Assembly (NCBI RefSeq): GCF_018603515.1
Contig: NZ_JACATN010000004.1
Location: 310,001 to 374,000, forward strand
DNA length: 64,000 nucleotides
From: Zobellia barbeyronii
Lineage (GTDB): Bacteria; Bacteroidota; Bacteroidia; Flavobacteriales; Flavobacteriaceae
Direction of reading: 5' to 3'
Part shown: positions 57,601 to 64,000 of the stretch, in pieces
How the letters are laid out: the number at the start of each line of letters is the position of its first letter
Numbering within the stretch: position 1 is the first letter of the stretch
Notes under the pieces: generated by a model
Seen by the model: only the letters and a program-made list of their open reading frames with translations
Told to the model about the DNA's origin: nothing
Databases searched by the model: none
Translations under genes and position numbers: made by a program

Positions 57601-57883
57601 AGGTTATGTTAGAGCTCCTCAGGCCTTACATATTTACGATGCAAGTTATGTTAAACTTAGAGAGGTTACTTTGTCATACAAAATACCTAGCAAGATGTTG
57701 CAGAACATGCCACTTAACAACATAACTTTCTCACTTGTAGGAAGAAACCTTTGGATTATTGACAAGAATGCTCCATATACTGACCCTGAGGCAGGTTTAA
57801 GTGCAGGTAATTCTCAAGGATATCAGTCAAGCCCGTATCCTACATCTAAAGAATATGGCTTTAACGTTAGATTTGACTTTTAA
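54638..57883 (+). CDS. SusC/RagA-type TonB-linked outer-membrane receptor
   Basis: This 1081-residue outer-membrane transporter opens with a signal peptide ending FAQD, then the carboxypeptidase-like domain (about 25-105, ITGAVSDQDGLPLPGVNIVV), the SusC signature LDEVVVTALGIKREKQALGY, a plug (to about 230, VLKGAAASNLYGSRAANGVI) and a barrel ending NVRFDF. The ATG at 54638 is chosen because the signal peptide begins there. Together with the SusD-like protein it forms a nutrient importer; the substrate is unknown. No regulator is adjacent. Confidence 0.94.
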   Translation: MRAKQKGLLTLFLALIVQISFAQDKSITGAVSDQDGLPLPGVNIVVQGTTNGTQTDFDGNYAIQASEGQSLVFSYIGYKNETRPVGASNTVNLQMTEDAQALDEVVVTALGIKREKQALGYATTEVKGDQVNTAKETNFMNSLSGKVAGLDIKKSSSLGGSSNVVLRGYSSITGNNQPLFVIDGTPIGNNSNSSSGSSDTATNQTTGQGGYDYGNAAMDINPEDIESVNVLKGAAASNLYGSRAANGVIIITTKKGKKGQGLGVTVNSGVSFAQYDKDTFPKFQDGYGAGYGAYYDGPGGYFFEQDIDGDGVDDLTTPFTEDASFGAAFNPNTLVYQWDAFYPESPNYLQATPYVAGANGPEAIFNTGVTLNNSISISAGSDTGSFRLGYTNLDQTGIVPNSSIKRNTVDFNGTQELSEKLKAGVKVTFTKTDGNGRYGTGYDANNVMQSFRQWHQTNVDYKAQEEAYLTTGRNITWNYAGDPLTLDGVKPIFFDNPFWTRYENYQSDTRNRIFGNFNLTYDAADWLSITGRTSLDTYSEFREERTAVGSVNSPSKYNRFNQSFTEINYDLLLNYNFDLSEKLSLDGVVGATARQSRTEWVDASTSGGLVVPKLYSLSNSTNLLEPSTEYLGKLKQYGFFANASFNYDRLVYLDLSGRYDFSSTLPDDNNGFFYPAISTSFVFSKLVDADWLSFGKFRANYAEVGNSTVPQRVYNSYFSPTNFSVPLFSVDGQRNNSDLVNELTKSYEVGLEMSFANKRAGLDLSLYKTNTTDQIFPVEVSRATGYSSKVVNSGDIENKGIEVALFVTPVKTDNFDWTINGTWAKNESEVISLFDGVDNLEMDSYQGGVTINATVGQPYGSLWGGNFTFLNGERVIDADTGRYVVDATPQPIGDMNPDWKGGITNSLRYKNLSMSFLIDIQKGGDFFSLDTWYGFATGVYDVTAGDNELGNPKRDPIADGGGILLEGVNPDGSANTTRTSMGDYANALGYVRAPQALHIYDASYVKLREVTLSYKIPSKMLQNMPLNNITFSLVGRNLWIIDKNAPYTDPEAGLSAGNSQGYQSSPYPTSKEYGFNVRFDF

Positions 57884-57895
57884 ACAAAATTTACT

Positions 57896-59335
57896 ATGAA
57901 AAAATATTTAATAATATTTGCAACAATGGCATTTGTCTCCTGCTCAGATTTTGGAGATATTAATGTCGATACTAAATCTGCAACCGCTGTTCCTGCTGAA
58001 ACAGTTTTTGCCAATGCAACCAGAAATTTGGTTGATCAGATGACTGAAAGTAGCGTTAATGCTAATATTTTCAGACACTTTAGTCAAGCTTGGGCTCAAA
58101 CCACATATCAAGATGAGACCAACTATAACTTAATAAATAGAGATCAACCAGGAGCACATTGGGCATTTCTTTATAGAGATGTACTGAAAGATCTTGATGA
58201 AGCTAAAGTTATCATTAACGATACGGACAACTCAACAGTTTCTGCTGAATTGGTTACGAACCAACTTGCTACTATTAGCATTTTGGAAGTCTATACTTAT
58301 CATGTATTAGTTGATTCTTTTGGAGATGTTCCATTCACCGAAGCATTAGATATTGACAATGTGTTGCCAGCTTATGATGATGACGCAGCAATATATGCGG
58401 CAATAATTACGCAACTTGATGTGGCCATCGCTTCAATTACTGTATCGGAAGGATCATTTGGCGGCTCTGATTTAATTTATGCTGGTGATATGGCTAAGTG
58501 GAAAAAATTCGCTAATTCACTTAAATTAAGAATGGCTGTTAGAATTGAGTCTGTTGATGCAGGTAAAGCTGCTACTATGGCATCAGAAGCTGTTGCTAGT
58601 GGTGTATTTACATCAAATGATGATAATGCAACTTTTGCATATTTAGATGGTTCTCCAAATACCAATCCGGTTTGGACTGATTTAGTTGAGAGCGGAAGAC
58701 AGGATTTTATTGGCTCAAATACTATAATTGACATCATGAATGACTTGGAGGATCCAAGAAGAGCTGTGTATTTTGCAGACAACTTACAAGAGGACGGATC
58801 ATCTGACACTTATGTTGGCGGACCTTATGGAGTAAACGCACCTTACGGAGACTATAGCCACATAGGTGATCTTTTTCACCAACCAGATACTCCTGGTGAC
58901 ATTCTTGATTATGCAGAGGTTGAGTTTCTACTTGCCGAAGCAGCAGAATTAGGCTTAGTAGGTTCTCCTGCTGACGCTCCAGCTCATTACGAGGCTGCAA
59001 TTACAGCATCCTTTGATTTTTGGTCTGTTGACGATGTTGCCACTTATTTAGCCAACCCAGCCGTAGCCTATGCTACAGCAGCAAGTACTTGGCAAGAGAA
59101 AATTGCCGTACAAAAATGGTTACACTTATTCAACAGAGGTTTTGAAGCCTGGAGCACTTATAGAAAGTATGATTTCCCAATGATGAACATACCTCCTACT
59201 TCAGGAGAAGATGTTCCTCGTAGGTATACTTATCCTGTAAATGAACCAACTAGAAATGGCGCCAGTTACTCAGCAGCTTCAGCAGCTATGGGCGGTGACA
59301 CAAAAGCATCTACTGTTTTTTGGGACGTTAACTAA
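57896..59335 (+). CDS. SusD/RagB-like surface lipoprotein (SusD-like 2 type)
   Basis: This 479-residue lipoprotein has lipobox FVSC (Cys16) and the helical TPR-like SusD fold. Features such as NLINRDQPGAHWAFLYRDVL and the C-terminal IAVQKWLHLFNRGFEAWSTYRKYDFP fit the SusD-like 2 subgroup, which is often tied to non-starch or peptide substrates. It starts 12 bp after susC, is its lid partner, and is followed by a strong terminator. Confidence 0.92.
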   Translation: MKKYLIIFATMAFVSCSDFGDINVDTKSATAVPAETVFANATRNLVDQMTESSVNANIFRHFSQAWAQTTYQDETNYNLINRDQPGAHWAFLYRDVLKDLDEAKVIINDTDNSTVSAELVTNQLATISILEVYTYHVLVDSFGDVPFTEALDIDNVLPAYDDDAAIYAAIITQLDVAIASITVSEGSFGGSDLIYAGDMAKWKKFANSLKLRMAVRIESVDAGKAATMASEAVASGVFTSNDDNATFAYLDGSPNTNPVWTDLVESGRQDFIGSNTIIDIMNDLEDPRRAVYFADNLQEDGSSDTYVGGPYGVNAPYGDYSHIGDLFHQPDTPGDILDYAEVEFLLAEAAELGLVGSPADAPAHYEAAITASFDFWSVDDVATYLANPAVAYATAASTWQEKIAVQKWLHLFNRGFEAWSTYRKYDFPMMNIPPTSGEDVPRRYTYPVNEPTRNGASYSAASAAMGGDTKASTVFWDVN

Positions 59336-59361
59336 GTTCTATCAAATACGATAAAATGATT

Positions 59362-59391
59362 AAAGAGCCACTGGGAAACCAGTGGCTCTTT
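59362..59391 (+). terminator. Terminator of the susCD operon
   Basis: A perfect 13-bp stem, AAAGAGCCACTGG with CCAGTGGCTCTTT, closes a GAAA tetraloop and is followed by a T-run. Confidence 0.95.
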
Positions 59392-59448
59392 TTTATTGTA
59401 AGGACTTCTGTTTTTCGGGGACTAATTAAGTATATTCAACTATAAACC

Positions 59449-60471
59449 ATGTTACAAACATTAAAAAATAGCCTTGTAATTTTATTAGGCATTGTTATCT
59501 GGTCATGTGAATCGTCCGAAACGGTTCAAAACAGAGAGACCATTTCTAATGAACAGATTACCCATGAGCCTGCTTGGTCTATATCTGAATCAAAAGTATT
59601 AGGGCCATATAACCCTTTTCCTTTAGTTACTACCGCTTCATTTACTCCTATTAATACGGTTTCCTATCAAGACAATCACCCAACAACTTTAATAAGTTTG
59701 GGGCCTACTGAATTAAGAGCATATCCAAATTCTTTCATCGGACTTTATGAAATAATCAATAACGAGTACGAGAATAAAAAATACGCCATAACACATTGCC
59801 CTCAAACATCCAGTACTATAGCTTGGGACAGAACTATAAATAACAATGTAGTTACCCTAAAAGCATCTGGTTATTTATTCAATGATAACCTTATGCCAAT
59901 AGATATAGAAACTAACTCCATATGGTCTCAAATGTTAATTAGAGGGGTACGAGGCCAATATGATTATGTAAGTCCAAATACTTTTAACGTTGTTGAAACA
60001 GATTGGAAAACTGTAAAAGAAAAGTTCCCAACTGCTAAAGTTTATAATGAACAAGTGAATAATGAAGTAGTAGAGAATATCTCAAGCCCAGGAACCACAA
60101 ATCGTGATTATTTTAGATATGGAATAATTTCAGGAATAGCCAATGTTAAAATCCATATTTTCAAGTACGATTTATTTCAAGAGCCGGGTCTAACATTACT
60201 CAACACCACAATAACTGGAAAAAAAGTACTCGTCCTAGGAAATGAGGAGAGGAACTTCGTAAGCTCTTATTATGTTGATAGTAAAAGAATATACAGTGTA
60301 TCTGATGAAGACTCTTTTCTTTTCAAAGATAATTTAGGAAACGTTTACAATGCTATGGGTTTAGTAGTTGATGGTCCTGAAAAAAATATGCAATTAGACT
60401 CTCCAAAAGCTTATACTGCAGCTTGGCAATCTTGGCAAGATTTTTATGATGATTTTGTTTTCTTTGAATAG
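59449..60471 (+). CDS. Hypothetical lipoprotein, 340 aa
   Basis: Lipobox IWSC (Cys20) is followed by a beta-rich body without a family I recognise. The central part (about 45-170) resembles a carbohydrate- or surface-binding domain only in a general way. It stands alone between the susCD terminator and a second hairpin before the propeller protein, so it is probably monocistronic. Confidence 0.75.
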   Translation: MLQTLKNSLVILLGIVIWSCESSETVQNRETISNEQITHEPAWSISESKVLGPYNPFPLVTTASFTPINTVSYQDNHPTTLISLGPTELRAYPNSFIGLYEIINNEYENKKYAITHCPQTSSTIAWDRTINNNVVTLKASGYLFNDNLMPIDIETNSIWSQMLIRGVRGQYDYVSPNTFNVVETDWKTVKEKFPTAKVYNEQVNNEVVENISSPGTTNRDYFRYGIISGIANVKIHIFKYDLFQEPGLTLLNTTITGKKVLVLGNEERNFVSSYYVDSKRIYSVSDEDSFLFKDNLGNVYNAMGLVVDGPEKNMQLDSPKAYTAAWQSWQDFYDDFVFFE

Positions 60472-60598
60472 CAGAACCCATATTTTTTTTACTTCAAAAA
60501 TATAATTAATACCATTTCCTAACTTAAGTATCAAGATTAATGATGAAGAGTACATATCTTGGACGAACTACATAATGTACCGATGGATTAAGTATGAT

Positions 60599-60619
60599 AA
60601 TAACTAATTTTTAGTTATT
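60599..60619 (+). terminator. Hairpin before the propeller/T9SS gene
   Basis: AATAACTA and TAGTTATT (8 bp) close a 5-nt loop, followed by TTTT, 127 bp after the 59449 gene and 22 bp before the next ATG. It could terminate the former or attenuate the latter. The stem is all but AT-only. Confidence 0.45.
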
Positions 60620-60641
60620 TTTAATAATTAATTCAATCACA

Positions 60642-63368
60642 ATGTTTCCAAGGAAATTCTTAAAATACTTTTTACTATTTTTCTTTGTTATTATGCAGCA
60701 CGCATATTCCCAAAGGGAAGCTAGTAGGTGGTATTTTGGAAACAATGCAGGTCTTGATTTCAACAGTGGTACTCCTACACCATTACTTAATGGAAAACTA
60801 GAAACTCATGAAGGTTGTTCAACCATATCAGATCAGAATGGAAATTTATTGTTTTATTCAGACGGATTAAATGTATGGGACAAATTACATAGATTAATGC
60901 CAAACGGAACGGGATTGTTCGGGCATGAATCTAGTACTCAGTCCTCTATAATTATACCCAAAAACATAGAAAGAACTCAGTACTACATTTTTACAGTTGG
61001 CGAACCAGACCCCGACGGAAATGAGAATAAAGGTTTGAATTATACTTTAATTGATTTGACTTTAAATAATGGGTTTGGAGATGTAGTTACATCAGAAAAA
61101 AACATACATCTTATTACTTACAACCAAAACAATTCAGACGAACTACGTTTAAAATGTTCTGAAAAAGTATCTGCTGTACAGCATGAAGACGGAACATCTA
61201 CTTGGGTAATCACCCATTTCACAGATTCCTTTTACGCGTTTAAAGTTGATAAAAACGGAGTAAATACCACCCCTGTAATTAGCCCCAGTAATACAGATGT
61301 ACCTACAGGTGGTTATAAACAAAATGCTATAGGTTATCTAAAAGTTTCACCAGACGGTAAAAAGTTGGCCATTGCCCATAGCCAGGTTAGCAATAGCAAT
61401 GTGTCAGGCCCAAAAACGCAAAGCAGACAGTCAGGTAAAGTTTTGCTGTATAATTTTGATGCCAACACGGGAAGTGTTTCCAATGAACAGGTACTTCTAA
61501 GTAGCAAAATACCGTACGGGATTGAATTTTCTCCAAAGTCAACTAAATTATATACTACCGTCAATAATTATAAAGACGATGGAAGTCCTTTGGGAAGTTC
61601 ACTATATCAATTTGATTTGACATCGAGTAATATAAAGGAATCCATACAGGATATAAACTCTTCTACAAACGTTGCTGGAGCACTCCAGTTAGCTATTGAT
61701 GGAAAAATTTATCGTGCAGGTTATTCCATAAATAATTCCGGCACCAATATATCAGTCATCAATAATCCTGAAACTTTAGGTATTGGATGCAATTACGTAG
61801 CAAACACTATTTCTTTGGGCGGAAGATTCTCAGAATTAGGCCTCCCACCCTACGTTCAATCCTTATTTCTTTTAAAATTTGAATTTCAAAATGTTTGTCT
61901 AGGAGATGAAACCGAATTTGAAATACAGGGTGACGCTCCTTTTGATTCAGTAACATGGGATTTTGATGATGGCGCTACTTCCAATGAAATATCTCCAAAA
62001 CATATATACTCTGCTCCTGGAGAATATACAGTTTCTCTAACTAAAACTATTGGTAGCACAGTAAGTGACCCTATTACAAAAACTGTTATTATTTTTGACA
62101 CTCCAAAGACACCTTCGGATATAGTTGAATATTATCAATGTACCAATACACCCAATAGTAATGGACTAGAGAAATTCAACCTCGCTAATATAAATTCTTC
62201 AGTCAGTTTAGATACTAATCAAATTATAAACGTATTTTATTATAATGATTTGCCTAGTGCAGAGTTGGATACAACCAACGTAAATGCACTACCAATGGAG
62301 TATAAAAACGTCGTACCAGATGAAATACTTGTAGCCAAAGTATTAAACCCAATTAGTTTATGCTATAGCTATGCAGAGGTAAAATTAAAAGTAAAACAAA
62401 CCTTGACCTTAAACATCCCTAATCTTAAAGGATGCGCATTAGATGATGGTACGGGTGAGTTTCGTCTTGATTTAAAAAGACAGGCTATTCGTAATGACTT
62501 GAATTTAACTGAAAACAGCACCATTCAATTTTATCTATCAGAGAACAAAGCACTTTTAGGATCCGGAGATTATTTACCTGACACCTTCACATCAAGCACT
62601 AATACAATATTTGTTAGAGTAGAAAATGAAAATATCTGTTATGGTTCGGGTACATTCGATATCGAAATTGAACAATTCGAAATAGAACCTAACCAAGACG
62701 TATTGCTCTGTGGTACTGATCAAGAAGGCACGACCTTAACATCTGGTATTAAAAATGAATCTAATACCAGCTACACCTACCTCTGGTCAACCGGTGAGAT
62801 GACATCCACAATAAACACGACTCAGGAAGGAATCTATTTTGTAACTGTTACCAATGACACCGGGTGTTCCGCTACTAGCACTATTTCAGTCGAAAAAACC
62901 GAGCTACCCAGTATTAAAAACATCAAGGTCTCAAATGATATTGTTGAAGTCATAATGAATAGTAATAGATTGTTTGAATACAGTTTAGAATATGATGGTA
63001 ACTATCAGCAAAGCAATATCTTCAAGAATGTTGCTACGGGCACCCATATCTTTTATGTTCGAAATATAGATAGATGTGGAATTACTTCGCAAGAAGTTTC
63101 TGTTTTAGCATATCCAAAATTCTTTACACCCAATGGCGACCAAAGTAATGACTATTGGCAAATAGAGGGATTCAGCTCTGAGAATCAAATAAGAGCTCGT
63201 ATTTCTATTTTTGATAGATTCGGAAGCCTTCTAGCGCAAATAGACCCCACTTCAAGAGGTTGGGACGGCAATTTCAACGGTCAACCTCTGCAATCTTCAG
63301 ATTACTGGTTCAGCGTATCATTAGCCAATGGAAGCCTGCTACGAGGCCATTTTACGTTAAAACGATAA
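60642..63368 (+). CDS. Large beta-propeller/PKD protein with T9SS type-B sorting domain
   Basis: This 908-residue secreted protein has a signal peptide ending YSQ, a seven-blade propeller-like half (about 25-410, with HFTDSFYAFKVDKNG, YLKVSPDGKKLAIAHS and related blades), and a PKD domain (about 420-485, TWDFDDGATSNEISPKHIYS). After Ig-like repeats comes the C-terminal T9SS domain (from about 823, FFTPNGDQSNDYWQIEG; ends RGHFTLKR). The last is the type-B ('gliding motility-associated') signal, so it is exported across the outer membrane and anchored. The ligand is unknown. Confidence 0.93.
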   Translation: MFPRKFLKYFLLFFFVIMQHAYSQREASRWYFGNNAGLDFNSGTPTPLLNGKLETHEGCSTISDQNGNLLFYSDGLNVWDKLHRLMPNGTGLFGHESSTQSSIIIPKNIERTQYYIFTVGEPDPDGNENKGLNYTLIDLTLNNGFGDVVTSEKNIHLITYNQNNSDELRLKCSEKVSAVQHEDGTSTWVITHFTDSFYAFKVDKNGVNTTPVISPSNTDVPTGGYKQNAIGYLKVSPDGKKLAIAHSQVSNSNVSGPKTQSRQSGKVLLYNFDANTGSVSNEQVLLSSKIPYGIEFSPKSTKLYTTVNNYKDDGSPLGSSLYQFDLTSSNIKESIQDINSSTNVAGALQLAIDGKIYRAGYSINNSGTNISVINNPETLGIGCNYVANTISLGGRFSELGLPPYVQSLFLLKFEFQNVCLGDETEFEIQGDAPFDSVTWDFDDGATSNEISPKHIYSAPGEYTVSLTKTIGSTVSDPITKTVIIFDTPKTPSDIVEYYQCTNTPNSNGLEKFNLANINSSVSLDTNQIINVFYYNDLPSAELDTTNVNALPMEYKNVVPDEILVAKVLNPISLCYSYAEVKLKVKQTLTLNIPNLKGCALDDGTGEFRLDLKRQAIRNDLNLTENSTIQFYLSENKALLGSGDYLPDTFTSSTNTIFVRVENENICYGSGTFDIEIEQFEIEPNQDVLLCGTDQEGTTLTSGIKNESNTSYTYLWSTGEMTSTINTTQEGIYFVTVTNDTGCSATSTISVEKTELPSIKNIKVSNDIVEVIMNSNRLFEYSLEYDGNYQQSNIFKNVATGTHIFYVRNIDRCGITSQEVSVLAYPKFFTPNGDQSNDYWQIEGFSSENQIRARISIFDRFGSLLAQIDPTSRGWDGNFNGQPLQSSDYWFSVSLANGSLLRGHFTLKR

Positions 63369-63376
63369 TATACATT

Positions 63377-64000
63377 ATGAAAACAATTAAGCTATTTATA
63401 ATTTCAATTATTTCAGTATCTACCATTCTCATTTCTTCATGCACTTCTGACTCTGCAGATGAGGAAGTAAAAGTAGTAGATATTACATTTGAAGACGTAG
63501 ACAAAAATTTTTCTGAACTGGTTGTTAACGAAGGTAATAACGATTACACCTTGGAAGTTCCAGACGGACTTTCTTGGAATTTTAGAGTAACTGCCCCCGA
63601 AACTTCAAGTGAAAAGAAACCTCTTTTTATTAATCTTCATGGCGCTGCCGGGGGGAGTCCAGATGCGCATAAAAATACATCTTGTTATTTAGAAACAGCT
63701 ACAGCTTCAATTAATGCCTATATAATAAGTCCGAACGGTGGAACAGATCTATGGTTTGAACCTATAAACCAATCCCAAGTTATGGGACTAACTACACTTG
63801 CCCTAAAATACTGGAATATTGACCCGGAGAAAGTAGTGGTAACAGGTTATAGCAATGGAGGCATTGGAAGCTGGTTCTTTGCAGAAACGCAACCTGATGT
63901 TTTTAGCGCAGGTATACCAATGGCTAGTTCTTACAATACTACAAACACAAATGGAGACGCTAGAAAAATTTCTACTCCATTATATGTGATTCATGGAGAG
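63377..64000 (+). CDS. Esterase-like alpha/beta-hydrolase lipoprotein (partial)
   Basis: This gene is cut by the window edge after 208 codons. It has lipobox SSC (Cys22), an oxyanion region NLHGAAGG (87-93), and a nucleophile elbow GYSNGG with Ser159, as in poly(3-hydroxybutyrate)-depolymerase / feruloyl-esterase-like enzymes. The 8-bp gap to the T9SS gene suggests co-transcription. The catalytic His is outside the window. A secreted esterase acting on plant or algal polymers is possible. Confidence 0.85.
   Translation, partial: MKTIKLFIISIISVSTILISSCTSDSADEEVKVVDITFEDVDKNFSELVVNEGNNDYTLEVPDGLSWNFRVTAPETSSEKKPLFINLHGAAGGSPDAHKNTSCYLETATASINAYIISPNGGTDLWFEPINQSQVMGLTTLALKYWNIDPEKVVVTGYSNGGIGSWFFAETQPDVFSAGIPMASSYNTTNTNGDARKISTPLYVIHGE

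Overview
The window comes from a member of the Bacteroidota, almost certainly a Flavobacteriaceae bacterium, probably marine (Maribacter/Zobellia-like by general impression; genus not proven). The evidence is a SusC/SusD pair, an ECF sigma/FecR/TonB-receptor set, a type IX secretion (T9SS) type-B sorting domain, many small lipoproteins, LytTR two-component pairs, AT-rich DNA, and promoters of the Bacteroidota type (TTG about 19 nt before TAnnTTTG) instead of E. coli-type -35/-10 boxes. No rRNA, tRNA, CRISPR array, insertion sequence or prophage was seen.

Layout. 1-2.5 kb: a gene tail, folD and ffh. 2.6-8.1 kb: a repeat-bearing lipoprotein divergent from an ECF sigma / FecR anti-sigma / TonB-dependent receptor module. 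A bipartite motif shared upstream of the lipoprotein and of fecR suggests that one ECF regulon covers both sides. 8.2-16.7 kb: mostly housekeeping or conserved genes (PLP-dependent dehydratase, MtfA-like peptidase, argS, an NAD(P)-binding SDR operon, a BCCT transporter) and a 49-codon membrane peptide. 16.9-28.9 kb: an accessory region with two paralogous LytS/LytTR-type two-component systems, both on the minus strand. They bracket a plus-strand series of small exported proteins (EF-hand, HupE-like ectodomain, YHYH, MORN repeats, SCO, DUF6090). The second system is co-oriented with a Kelch lipoprotein and a DUF4907 protein, and is divergent from a DUF4270 lipoprotein and an outer-membrane protein.

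28.9-36.6 kb: two guanidine-modifying-superfamily enzymes (CtlX and an amidinotransferase-like protein), gltA, a divergent glgA, eno and carA, all on the minus strand. 36.7-54.0 kb: one continuous minus-strand superoperon, rpsL-rpsG-fusA-rpsJ, then the S10, spc and alpha clusters through rplQ. It starts at a textbook flavobacterial promoter and ends at a strong terminator. Several of its few longer gaps hold candidate RNA regulatory structures, best upstream of rpsD, rplC and rpsG. 54.6-64 kb: a SusC/SusD pair with its own terminator, a lipoprotein, a large beta-propeller/PKD/T9SS protein, and an esterase-like lipoprotein cut by the window edge.

The best candidates for undescribed biology are (i) the ECF/FecR/receptor module with its divergent repeat lipoprotein and shared promoter motif, (ii) the LytTR-bracketed EF-hand/YHYH/SCO cluster with a 21-bp-phased direct repeat at the sensor-kinase promoter, and (iii) the structured leader of rpsD. 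All functional links are inferences from position and motif, made by eye without database searches.
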